A DNA stretch of 64,000 nt from Rhabditophanes sp. KR3021 (taxonomy: Eukaryota > Nematoda > Chromadorea > Rhabditida > Alloionematidae): positions 6,820,001-6,884,000 of the forward strand of contig CAUJLY010000002.1 of the NCBI GenBank assembly GCA_963281155.1, read 5' to 3'. Below the pieces are notes generated by a model. The model ran no database searches, was not told the origin of the DNA, and was given only the letters and a program-made list of their open reading frames with translations. How positions within the stretch are numbered: the stretch's first letter is position 1; every line of letters starts with the position of its first letter. The translations under genes and the position numbers were made by a program. Below are positions 1 through 12,158 of this stretch, in pieces.

Positions 1-3000
1 CGGATATGTACCTATCCCCAACCCAAGTGACCCGAAAAATGTGCGTAGACGAAATTTCTTGCAAAAGCTTGTTACCTTGTTTTGCTTTACTTCTAAAATT
101 AAATTAATTTATTTGATTTGCCAAATTAATTACCTTTGAATTTGTGCAACTTTTCATTTCTTCCAAGAGAATTAAACTTGACTAGAATGGAGTCTTCATT
201 CTTGGTTCCTTTTACAATAAAAGATGTGTTTTCCTTTGTGTCAGTTTCCAGTCTGGAGGTTTCGTCCAAACCCATCTTTAATTTAATATTAATAATACAA
301 TTTTGTTTTGTGGATTATCAGCAAATGTTTGATTGAATGACCAATTTTCGCTGCTCACAACATTCGTTGAAGTAGAATAGAAAGGGGTATTTGTTTGTGC
401 CTGAAATGTGCTTAAATCAATGAAGGGGTCTAATTTGCAAGTAATTGATAACTCCAATTAACTGGCATTTTGATTGATTATAAGCAAAAGACAATTTAAT
501 TAATAAAAATTTAAAAAAATATCTTTTATCAGTTGGAAACAGGTGATTAGACTGTATTGCTATACACACTTTTCATTATATGTTTTAACAAGATAAGCAA
601 AAAAAGGAAGGATTGTTGTATGTGATACAAAAAGATAAGTTGTAAGGAAAATGAATATAGTGATAATAATAATATTATATTCTTTTTTGTTATATCTAAA
701 TAATATTTGATAAGTTTGCTGGAATAGATGCATCTCAAAAAGTGATATATTATACAATCATTCCACATCAAAACAAATGCAGATATGTAGGAAGGATATG
801 TGATGTATGTGGTTTTATATAAAATAAAAGATGTCTAAACAAAGATTAACATATTATGCAACAACTTTGAGCAATTTGGTATGTTTAGAATATTAAGGAT
901 AAAACTGGTTACAAACCTTTCCGTGGCGGCCTTTTTAAAAAGAAAGTTTGGGAAGTGATGTTTAGGTGAATTAGAAGGTGATGATTAGAAGATAATTGTG
1001 GTGGAAAGACAACAACCAAAATGTGCGATTTTTGTTGGTGTGTGTGTTGATTTTTTTAATATTAAGAATATGTAGATGTCGCCATGTGATGTCGACTTGA
1101 TTCGTTTGGAAAAGCTATCTTGCCTTTATAAGTGTCAAAATGGCTTGATCATCTTTTATGATCATAAGGAATGAGTAGAAGGATCAAGATTTGGGTGTCT
1201 TATGATATGAAACCACATATTTAAAACATAATGAATGGTCTCTTTTGGTTAGTTTGGTGCAAAAGATCCTTTTGGTGTTTGATAGTGGTTGAAATCATTA
1301 AAAAGGCAGGAAGAATCATAAACATGGTCATAAATTACTTGTTAACTATATTGTTTGTTAATGAGATTCTCGATTAACACAAAAGAACAATACTTGGTAC
1401 GAAGGTCTTGGCTGATAACGTTTTTAGCACCCAAAGAAGGTTACCACCAATCTAATCCAAATCTCAGCAATGATCAAAAAGAATAACGTTTTTGTAATTG
1501 GATAAGGAAACAATATTGTAACAAAATGTAAAATGAATTGACGTTGACGCCATGACTTGTACTGTCGTAGTCTTTTTTATTATCAAAAAGATCCTTTCTG
1601 ATAAGCTTTAAAACAAAGTCTATGTTTGTTAATATAAATTTTGTCAAATCAAATATATGCTCACTTCACTGGCTGGTGCATCAGCAAGAGAGAATCGGGT
1701 GTCTGAATATTTTTGTGGGATCATATTTTAAAGTCCTTTGTCAATTTTTAGAGGGTATTCCATCTTTTGATCCCTCATTAAGTGTTAAAAATTTCTTGCA
1801 AAAAGCTAGGACATCATTTTTTGTATCAAATAAATACTTAAAGTTAAATTTGTATCCAACATCTTTTCTACCAGATATGAATGTAATTTAAATGAAGAAA
1901 TAAAATGCGTAGGAAGGAGAAGATTTGACAGCAGAATATAACGAGGCCTCTAAGTAATAAATTCCTTTTTGGACAAGATAGCCTTCTTTTATACGACACG
2001 ATACATGTCGTTTTCCCTCTTTTGGTCAACAAATTTAGGGAAAATAGATTTGGTGTATGCAAATAGTATGAGGACAAAGTTGGTTTTTGTTAAATAAGGG
2101 TATTATGAATCATAATGATATTATTAACAAAAAATATTATATTTCCTTTGTTTGGAAGAGTTAAGCTAGCCAACAATTTTCCAAATTAAAAGCCCGATTT
2201 GTTGGGAAGAATGGTTATCAACTTTCATACCCCACATAACAAAGCTACTACAATTTATTTATATTCTCTTTGAATAAAGCATTAAAAGTCAATTTGTGTT
2301 TAAAGTTTCTTTATATGTCTATGAATAATGATGTAGGCACAAAAGCAGCGTTAATATCACCAAAATTTACTCCTAAATAACTTTGTTTGGGTGTTTGTGG
2401 AGTAAATAAATATTAATCTTTATTCCATAATTAGCCCAAAATGGATGGAGTCAATATTGTTAAATAAAGAAAAGTGACATCAAAGTAAAGTTTAGTCAAA
2501 TGGACATGAACTGAGAATAGACTAACTAAATATAGGCTAGTCCATTGTCTTTTGATTATTTGAGCACGGGACGTAGTAAACAATTCGGCTAAATAAATGG
2601 AATATGTATATAAAGGGGATCGTTTTTTGATTAAATAATTTAGTAGACGTTTGATTTGGGGGAATAGTTAAAAGTAATGGTTCTTCACAAAAAGATTGGA
2701 TATTGTTGAAAAGTTATAAACATGTCACAAATGACATCTAAAGCAATTATTATTTTGTTTGCTTCTAATTAAAAGGGGCTTGATGTTGGTTGTTGTTCTT
2801 CAAGAAAATATAATTAAAAGTATTATTTGGCATATGGTGATGTCATAAAGAAGGTTCTTTTTATTTATTTTTAATTACTTTTTTGACTATAATTTAGTTG
2901 GGAAAGTCTATGGTATCATTTTTGACAAACATTAAAAATGTAAAAATATTAACGATTAAATGAATACAAATTTTTACACTCTTGATATTATGTGGAATGG

Positions 3001-5545
3001 TAGACATTTTTTGGTGGGTAGGATGATTAAAATGAATTTACATTAAAGTAAATGTTTGTTGGAGGCAGCGGAAGTAATCTTTTTTGAAGAGAGGTGTTTT
3101 TGGGAGGATAATAAAATATTGAGAGTCGTTTTTTAAAGAAGTAATTTATCTAATGCAATAGACCTTGTTATGGTGTGTTTTGAATGTAAAATGGGGTTAG
3201 ATGTGGCAGTAGGCTTTGGAATGATAGCTTCTTATTCTTACAAAAACATGAACATTCTCTAGGCTAAGGATTTGGTTGAAGATAAACAAAAAGTGATTTG
3301 GACAAGCTTTTGGTATAACTAAATAATAAAATACTTCCCAACCTTAATTGACTCGACCACTTATAGACTAGACAGGAATTCCATCATACATTTGCATGAA
3401 TGAAAAATTTTAAATGTAATGCTTGATAAAACCTCATAATTAACATGTCCTCAGTTTCGCTTTGAAAAAGGTGACATCAATTAATATTAAAAATGGGATA
3501 AATTCAAGATTAAAGAATATTCGATGTATCTCTTTTTTTGTCAAAATATACACCCTCCAAATAATTGATAGTATAGATTTGAAAAGAATTAATCTTCAAT
3601 ATGTGCCAGAATGGAAAAGACCACCCAAATGCATGATACTTAATCTCTTTAAAAAAATTGTCGAATATTTAGTTAAAAGCTTTTCAAAAGTTGGTAGTGT
3701 TTACTAATTTAAAGAAACAAGGATTTGGATAATAATCAAGAGGGATGACTGAGTGTATACGATCAATGAAAGACTTTTAACTAGGGTAATCATTAAATTT
3801 AGACAAAAGAATAAACTAAAGCCAAATGGCACACATTTATTACTAGCAATTTAACTACCAACATAATTAGTCTTGAAGAACAGCAAAAAGGATATGTTTG
3901 TATATTTATGCAAAGGTTCTTCACCAATTAAGTTGGCTTTTATAGAAATTTAATTAAAAGAATGATGGCTGTGTATTATTTGTTGAGTGAATAATAAATG
4001 TAGAAGTAGTATGTGATATGTCATAATTATTGAAAAGCTCTGTCCTCTAATGACGACGCAAACAGAAGTAGAATGACACATCCTGATTTCGAGTATATGT
4101 ATTATGTTTTATTCAGTAATGAATATGTTTTAAAATGTATTTTTGAAATGAAACTAGGGAAATGTCGCTTTTTCTTTGTAGTGACAAACTTTTCAGGGAT
4201 GTCCTTTTGCCGTTTGAGTGGCGAAGGAGGCAAGTAGAATGAAGGGATGTGTTAAGGCATTCCGATAAGTTGTGGTTAGAATAAAAACGTTTGTGCAAAA
4301 TGAATAAATGGATAAAAAAGTTTTCTACTCTTTTAACTTGTAATGATATGATTAAGTATGCGTCTACTAATAAAAGCGTAATTTAGTTAATTACATTAAA
4401 AATAAGTGGTACAAAAAAGATGGAACAGTAGTGATGTACCGAAAAAGCTTACCATTAATGATCAGCGAAATAGTGTTGTGTGTGATTGGAAGTGAGAGCC
4501 ATATCAGTTCATACATAAAATACCTTTTGATAAAACAAATTAAGGAATTCATATTAAAACGGTCGGCTACCAAGACGACAAAAGTGATTGAAAATAAGAA
4601 TTTATTGTGAGAAAAAGTGATTTAAAGTTTATATTTGTTCGCAAACATAAATCGCTCCACAATTTGAAGGCCAATTTAAAATATGTTGAAGCGTAAGAAA
4701 CCGATTAAAACAGAAGAGGACGTTTCTTTAAGCGTCTACTATTATTTGTATAGTAAGAAAGATATGAAAAGATGTGGTCTGTTTACTTCGAAACAACAAT
4801 AATAATAAAACATGTACTAATCATGTGTCAGAACAAAGTATAGCTTTTCCTGATTTTAATGAATACACTTTTTGATAATAATCATTTTTTATTCAATTAA
4901 TGCAAAACATTTTGTTTTCCAAGTTGGCCAATACTTTTATTAATACATGGATAGTTTGTTTTAAATATATATTCATGTTCTCACATTCATCATATTCACG
5001 TGCTGGTGAAAGAATAGCCTTTGATTAGTAATGGTATCAAATTTATCTTTAGATTTAAAGGACAAACACATACAATCCAACCGAGTTACTTCTATTTTTT
5101 AGGGGAAAGGGCATCTTTTGTTGTTTTTGGTGGTGCTTTACCAAAGTGACAGGAAGACACATCGATTGATTTAAGTTGGCTAGTCGTACTTTAAGCAGGA
5201 GGGAGATCATTTTTTGTCAATAATTGTTCTTACCCATGGCTTTCCTTTTAAACGGCAAATGATTAATTGTTGATCAAGTTTTGAATTAAAAAAGGGTATT
5301 TTTAGATCACCTTCCACCTTCCGTCTGCCTTACTTTTAAACAAAAATCAAAGAACGTACTCAACTATCCAAAACAGACCTAAATGCAACTTTTCATAACC
5401 ATACTTTTTATTCATTATAATAATCATTATCATAATTTTAACAGATCTCTAGTGTTCTTCTTATCAAATTAATCTTTTGTCGCTGGTAAATTTATAAAAT
5501 TTTAAAAGACAACTTTTAGAGGCAACATATTTATATGTGTATGAA
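1..5545. other. Long stretch without a recognisable gene
   Basis: Only short, low-complexity reading frames occur on both strands; none shows a recognisable motif or a convincing chain of exons. By eye the + strand is rich in T and G and poor in C, the opposite of the C-rich block before blmp-1 (about 28-31.4 kb). A similar G-rich + strand lies upstream of the minus-strand ALY/REF gene at 36.5-37.8 kb. The stretch could therefore be upstream or intronic DNA of a minus-strand gene whose exons lie left of the window. That is inference only. Confidence 0.6.
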
Positions 5546-8500
5546 ATGAAGTATGCTATAGTATTATTATTGTCAGTATTGACCACTGCTGTTGCCAGCG
5601 CAACTAATGAATTGCTAAAAAAGAAAGACAATACTACAGATCACCTGTTAATGCACTCAGCTGACAGTGTTATTTCAAACAACGCGGGTAATTAAGGAAG
5701 AATTAGTAAAATTTAATATATTTGATTTTGCAGGCAATGCAAACAACACTTTTGAACATTTCCGAGAAGAAAGTGCCGTCACCGAAGCCATCAAAACAGC
5801 CAAAGACGAAGATTATGACGCAACTGATGGTGATTCTGATGTTAGTGATGAAAGAAATCCGGACTACTTTAGAGAAGACACTAATTTCATCAAGAACATC
5901 AATTTAGGGGTAATTACTATTTAGTTAGAAATGTATTTACAAAATATTTTAGGATCATTGGGGTGACAAAAATAGACCTGAAGATAAGAAAAATAAAGTT
6001 ATTTCACATATATCGAGCTCATTTACGGATGGGTACGTTTTAGTTTTATGAGGAAACAAGTTATTTATATACTTTTATAGACGATCCTTTGCCTGCACGA
6101 AGGTCAAACCGACATTGATTACGGGAACTAGTTTGGAGAATTTGTCACCTGAAGATATAGGAATAATTGCATCGATGGGAGATTCGATTGCTACTGGTTC
6201 GGCAAGTCTCACCCACCTAATTCTAAATAATGTTATTTTTATTTCAGGGTAAATTTAAACAAAACAACCAAAATTTATTGCAAGTATTAGAATTAATTGG
6301 AAATGATATTAAAACAAATGTCGTAAAATTCGTTTAAGACCAACACCCCTGATTCTCTTGACAATGTCAGGATGTTTCAAAAAAATCACCTGATTTGACT
6401 GCCCAGAATCGTTCACATTGGTTAGCTCACGTCAAACACGATAGCATACTCCAAACTAAGTGCTTGATTAATGTGGAGATAATCGAGATAAACGGCAACT
6501 ACTTCTCTTTTATCTTGCCAAATAGCTCTACATCTTTTTCCGTTTGGGTCTGGTGGAATGAAGCGTGACATTTGTTTTCTTGGTTTGTTGCAATGGCTAC
6601 GTAATCTTTTTTTCATCTCACAAGATACTCCAACATAAAAGTTAGATTCAGTGAAAGGTACTTTATCCAATTTAACACCAGCATGAACATCCAATAAGAG
6701 ATAAGTGGAGGGCTTATTCTTTAAAGATTTTTGAGCTGTAGATTTCTCCATAAATTGTCATCACTCAATTGTTAATCTTTTCATATTTTTTGCATCTCTT
6801 CTTCAATTCATGACAAACTTGGGACTTTTTATAATCACCAAATGAAATTGTGCTAAGACGGGTAACAATAGTAAGGCCTATTCTTTCCACATTCTCAGTA
6901 AAAGTATCATGATATTTAACAGCCATCTTATTCTCATACAATGTACCTTTATCAACCATTTCATCCTTTAATATTTCGCTCTATTCCTTCCTCATTTAAT
7001 TCATATTCTAAGGAAAATAATAACTCTGATCTCTTAGTTGACACACTACTTAATTTCTGACTCAACACATTGACATCATCTAAAATTTGATTACTGGGTT
7101 GATTGCTTGATACTTACTTCAACTTTATTATTTTGACGGATGGTTTTATTTCTTGTTAGACTTGGATCTCTTCTTAACATCTTCAAATTGCAATTATGAA
7201 GTCAAAAAATGTCTAATGCCAAAAGTTAGACTTAGAAGTCTCTTTCTAATTGAGACAATTAAATGCAAATCAAAAAAATAAAACTACTACTTTTGAGTTA
7301 AATCACATAATTTTATTCTTTTCAATTTGCAGGGCTTTGGCCAGAAAGTTCTATTGACTTTAGAGGGTCTTCTTTCACAACTGGTGGAGATGCTACGATT
7401 GATGGCTTGGTAACGATTCCCAATATTTTGAAGGAATTCGGATCGGGTAATTTGTTTGGAGTGTCACATGGAATGGGAACGAAAGATCAGTTACCAAAGC
7501 ACCAGTTGAATGTTGCTGTTTCCGGGTCAAATAGTTCTTTCTTGCCTAATCAAGCAAAGGACTTAGTTGATAGAATCAAGAAGGTTAAGGAAATCGACAC
7601 GTATAATACATGGACTCTGGTTCTTATTACTGTGGGCACGGAGGAGATTTGTAACCACTGCCAGGTTCCTAATGTTGACGCCTTGAAGGAGTCGATGGAC
7701 ATCTTGAATAGGGGTATCCACAAAGCTCTGATTGTTTTGATTGGACCTGTTCATGTTGCTTCGCCATATCAATTAAAGGCTAATTTATTAAAGAAAAGAT
7801 GCAACTGCTCAAAACACGAAAGTGATGATTTTATGATCAAAATGTCCGAAGAATGGGTCAAAGGTGGGTTGTTAATTAAAAATTTATAAAACTAGACTTT
7901 TTAACAAAGTCAATGAATATCATTAGTCTCAAAATATTGATCTCGTATAAGAACAGAGCTTGACTGTTCATTCCAGGAAGTGGTGACCAAATAAAAACTC
8001 CTACATTTTTTGTCGTTGATTTGAGATCTTATGCCGTCAATGAGAAAACTCTCAATGTTTCCGACCATTTTCTTAGAACAAAAACTTTTCTTTCTTATCA
8101 AAAAGAGCCTATTTGATAAAATCTTTATTAACATCTAACAACAGTCTTAATACAATAAAGATTTTGAAACAGCTTTGGCGGAAAGCCAATCATGACATAA
8201 AATCCGTCCTTATGGCATTAGGTTTGATCCTAACTACTAGCAGCTGTTTCAGTTCTGTTGAATTGCTCTGCAAAGTACACTACTTCTTGGCATGCTCTTG
8301 TTCTTCCGTGTGTATTAAAACTATTTTTAATTTTAAAGTATTCTTATTCAAATATCTATTTTATAATTGTTTTTCAGGGTTCAGAGAAGTCGAAGAACAC
8401 GTCAAACAAAATGGCCGTTCAACGTTTGGTTTGTTGACTATCCCAATGTTGACTATTACGTCAAGATATCCATTTTCCTTGTTTATCAACAATAAGCCCT

Positions 8501-9157
8501 TGTTAAACAGAAGAGGTTAGTTTGGAAAACATTTGCAAATTTTTTCTTTGTTCTTAACGAAAACACGTAATTAATGCTAAGAACACATAATTTAAAAGTG
8601 CCAAAAGCATAAATGTGTACATAATTAAATTACCCAAAACATATAATTAGAAAATGTGTTCAAAAACACATATTTAGATCATTTATAAACATCTTTTCCA
8701 TTTTCCAGGCCATATGTATGCTGCAAAATTCTTGTGGAACCGTCTAATTGCTGGTCCAGTCTATAATTTGACGAAAGCAATTTTGTCACAGGATGCTTAC
8801 TTTTGCCCAGACACAGCATGTCCTTATTTTAGAGTGCCTCAGAATTATTATGGTTGCCGTATGATTACGCAGTATGATTTTGATAATAATCCTGAATTGT
8901 ATACTCCTTTGATTAAGGGAAAACCGAAGAAGACAAAGAGGGAAATTTACACCCGTAGTGGCTTGATTATTTTTGCCGTCTTTACTGTCGCTTCAATCCT
9001 TCTCGTTTTCTTCTACAATCGTTCAAAGAGAGGTGACAAAGGAAGATTCGACCTCATTCCCGAACTCCCTGGCACCACAAGTGCTGAAAAAGGTCATGGA
9101 AAGGGAATGAATATTGGAGAAAGTGTTGATGACTACTTGCTATCAAACAAATTCTAA
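5546..9157 (+). CDS. Phospholipase B-like GDSL ectoenzyme (nematode PLB1 family), C-terminally anchored
   Basis: Predicted exons are 5546-5687, 5734-5909, 5953-6032, 6081-6196, 7333-7863, 8378-8515 and 8709-9157, giving 543 residues in one frame. The start follows an out-of-frame ATG-stop at 5541 and opens a signal peptide. The block MGDSIATG in exon 4 carries the GDSL nucleophile serine. Exon 5 contains FRGSSFTTGGD and SHGMG, and exon 6 SRYPFSLFINN, as expected for phospholipase B lipases, which release fatty acids from phospholipids. A hydrophobic segment near the C-terminus (SGLIIFAVFTVASILLVFF) followed by basic residues suggests a type I membrane ectoenzyme. The exon 4/5 junction is uncertain: the in-frame donor at 6197 is weak (GTTCGG), while a good GC donor (GCAAGT) at 6202 would need a one-base exon at 6248. 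Introns 4 and 5 hold foreign-looking antisense ORFs. Confidence 0.85.
6325..7332 (-). pseudogene. Intronic antisense GIY-YIG nuclease-like gene, subtype A copy 1
   Basis: This sits inside phospholipase B intron 4, on the opposite strand. Reading frames at 6959-6765 and 6751-6422 encode a lysine-rich region and then a GIY-YIG-like domain: YLLLDVHAG (residue 17 on), NFYVGVSCEMKKRLRSHC, and NQALSLEYAIVFDV at the end, with the glutamate placed like the family's metal ligand. The tail continues in another frame (VNDSGQSNQVIFLKHPDIV), so at least one frameshift is present. An earlier stretch at about 7130-6970 (ILDDVNVLSQKLSS) also reads as protein. The copy at 41.37-42.03 kb matches over the whole domain and tail. 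The segment at about 7218-7260, within 110 bases of the acceptor, also matches 42402-42440 near the other host acceptor. LEM-3/ANKLE1-type assignment rests on motifs only. Confidence 0.6.
7864..8377. other. Large phospholipase B intron 5 with unexplained antisense ORF
   Basis: Exon joining across this 514 base intron is clear (WVK|GFREVEEHV). The intron is ten times longer than usual here. It contains a minus-strand frame of 74 codons (8134-7910) and further protein-like but broken antisense sequence at 8150-8330. I see no match to the GIY-YIG copies, so this may be a different relic or a diverged N-terminal piece of that family. Confidence 0.4.
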
Positions 9158-9377
9158 ATATCACCACCAGTTAGTCATTCATTATCTATGTACAAAACTT
9201 ATTTTGCATTTAAATTTAGTTTTACCTACTATTCGCTTTTTGCCTTTTTCATTAATAAATTATCGTGGGTTTGTTTTTGTATTTTTGAGGTTGGACTTGG
9301 TGGCATTTCAAAGACAGAGGCAGGTTTTAGTACTTAAAAGGCTCATTTTTAACATTAAATTCATTTTGGTGAAAACA

Positions 9378-10417
9378 ATGATTGAACTTAATCTTCTTTT
9401 GAGTTATACAAGTTTCATTATATCTATTTGTTCGAATACTTTAGCACTATGGTTGATCTTAAATACAACAGATAATCAAGTCTTCAGTGGGATAAATGTA
9501 ATTTTAATGTTCCAATTCACCTATGCCATGATTTATTCCTTAATAACAGTAATTGGATCAATGCGGATTTTTATGATCAGCTCTTCCTTAGTTTTCTACT
9601 TATCTCATTCGTATCTTATCCCATTCAACTACCTCTTATATACATTTGCCATGTATTTGGTTGTTGGGGCCATTTATAGCAGTATCATTTCGGTTTCGGC
9701 AGTCATATTCTGTAGATATATATTCGTTTGTAATAAAGTAATGCTCAATTTTAAGCATTATTTTCTTACCTGTTTTATAGTTGTCTTGGTTCCTCATTTG
9801 ATTAGCATTGTCTTTTGGAATGCGTTGGACCCTGCTTTTGATCTTGAATCTGATAAAGTGAATAATTTGACGTACAAATTTAATGAACGATTGGGGGCGT
9901 TTTGTGATGGGAGATGTACGTATATGAATTTGGCAAGTTTATTTATTCGAGAGACTGTCTAATAAAGTTATTTAAGAAATCTGTAAGACTTTATATAATT
10001 GTTTTGGTTTATGGAAGTTACGTTGTGGCCAATTATTTAATTGAACTTTACGCATACCTCAAATTTGTAAATTTCATGAAACTCCAATCATCTCATCTAA
10101 CAGCCAAAACTATTTCCTTAATGGAAGAATTTTCCAGAATCCTTCTTTGGCAATTTCATTCCCCAATGATCTTAACTGGTGTTCCAGTCATCTTCTACCT
10201 AATAATCCTAATTGCCCAAAACGATAGTTTCATCGAAGCAGGAACATACACAATAATATCGCTGTCTTTTGGAAACTCAGTGAACGCAATTTTATTTATA
10301 TGCTTATCTCGAAATCGACAATTAATAGTGTCAAAGTTCACAAAAACAAGCAATCAAAATACGACTCATCTAAATAATATTGCCCCACCAAAGTCGACTA
10401 CCTTGTGGGTTGGATAA
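9378..10417 (+). CDS. Seven-transmembrane chemoreceptor-like protein
   Basis: Two exons are proposed, 9378-9915 and 9954-10417, with a 38 base intron; they give 333 residues in one frame. The protein is almost wholly hydrophobic segments separated by short loops. The first segment ends in the nematode-type N-LALWLI pattern, and a block resembling the str/srd/srh receptors (SLMEEFSRILLWQFHSP then a proline-broken helix) precedes the sixth helix. The tail is polar and Thr/Asn-rich. Such receptors act as G-protein-coupled odorant sensors in amphid cilia. The splice site at 9953 is the least certain part. The gene starts only 220 bases after the phospholipase stop on the same strand. The family is likely, the exact class is not determined. 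Confidence 0.65.
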
Positions 10418-10615
10418 ATGCTTTGTTTTCTTTTAATAATAGTAAATAAGTTGAATATAGTACTTTTTAATAATATTTCAAAATATTTAAATGATGGAAT
10501 GATTAGTCATATTTGATTAGGTAATAAAATTCGTCATCTGAATCGATTTTAGGAGAAAGAATGTAATTTTATCGTCAATTGCTTGTGATCATTGTTAAAT
10601 TTTTGTTGGTAGAAG

Positions 10616-12081
10616 ATGTTGTCAGGTAATAGCTTTAGAGTTGTGGATACTTTGCCTACTTTGGCTGATGGCTTTGACATTAATAACGTGGCTACTATTG
10701 TTAAATATTTATCTAATGGAAGGTATGGAAAAATTTATCAAGCTAAACTTACTGCGACTGGCCAGGACGTTTGTTTAAAAGTTGGATCAGCTAAATGTAA
10801 TGGATTGGTTGAGGAATGGTTTATATACGACCACTTTTTAACCAAAACTATGTTTGACGCTGATAATTTACGTGTAGGAAGAGGTGATTAAATATTTAAT
10901 GTTTTATTTAATTAAAATTTTTAGATTTCCTTGGATTACCTGAAAGGATAGCAAGTGGCTTTAATAGAGATGGAAATCCCATAGATGATTGGTTAAGATA
11001 TATTGCAATGCCGTTATATCCAGAAACACTCGAACATCACCGAAAAGAAAGACGTGTTAAAAATATTCTGAAAAATGAAATCAGATCCATGGGTAATTGT
11101 TTACTGAATGCTTTAGAATACCTCCATTCGAAGAATGTTACCCATAATGATATTCGTCCGGGAAATATAATGTTACTAGTTAGTGGTAATTTGGATAAAG
11201 TTGTTCTGTGTGGAATGAGTTTGGCTGATTATCAAAGCAATGTCCGAACAAGTCCCCCAAATCAAGCAAACGTGGGTGCTTTGGACTACAGAAGCTTGGA
11301 TGCTCATGAAAATGTTCGTGGATCTTATAGAAGTGACATTCAAAATCTGGGATTGAATATGATTGACTGGCTTCTTGGATATGTTCCGTGGAAAAACGAT
11401 AATTTTAATGCTGGTGATGTTTATAACTATAAAAAACAATTCATACAAGATATGGATGAAGATATGGATAATCTGGCACCATTTGAGGAAACTGCATTTA
11501 TTGAAGATTTAATTAATGTTTCAATGAGAGTCAAATATGGAGATAAAATGGATTTCGCAGGATTGAAAGCTATTTTTAATAGTGATATTCGCGCAGAAAA
11601 TAGTTATACGGAAGTTTTGGCAAGACCTCCACTTCCAACATCTACCATTCAAACACCTACCTTTTCAATACCTTTCCCTCCTACAAGCCAAAATATGAAC
11701 ACCTTTACACCACCATCACTATTTTCTCTGCCTACTACAAACCCATATTTAAGAAACTTTGCGACAACACAAAATGTTTCCTCATTTTGCACTGGGTTAT
11801 GTGGGCCAATACAACAGGTTGCCCCAGTTCGTAGTAGTTTATATTGGAATAACTTTTTGCCACCACAGACATTTGTTCCCTTTTTTGGAGGTGCAAGAGT
11901 TCCTCTTTCTCAGCGAACAAATACCCAAGGAACAAGCAATTCAGTCACAACTATCCCAAGGTTAAGAAGATCACTTCGAAGACGCGTCAAAAAGACAGTT
12001 GGCCGTATTGGAAAAAGAAAAAGTGCAAGATTAGCAAAGTTACCAGCCAAATCATTTACAAAATTCTTCTTCAAAAAGTAG
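10616..12081 (+). CDS. VRK-like protein kinase, probable pseudokinase
   Basis: Exons 10616-10883 and 10925-12081 join in frame to give 474 residues. The N-lobe has a glycine loop variant (LSNGRYGKIYQA) and the ATP-binding lysine (VCLKVG). The catalytic loop reads THNDIRPGNIML, close to the vaccinia-related kinase HGDIKASN. A later block (RSDIQNLGLNMIDWLLGYVPW) matches the VRK pattern in which a D-x-x-x-L-G-x-x-x-I-x-W motif follows the activation segment. The magnesium-binding DFG/DYG aspartate is replaced: the position reads LCGMSLADY. The C-terminal 160 residues are Pro/Thr-rich, then strongly basic (RLRRSLRRRVKKTVGRIGKR), suggesting nuclear or chromatin binding. Loss of the DFG aspartate suggests a scaffold role like VRK3; that is inference. 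Confidence 0.72.
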
Positions 12082-12158
12082 TACAGATAATTAAGAATAA
12101 ATTTATCATTAAAAGCATTACATAAGGAAGCAATTTTATAATTTTATATAAAACACGA

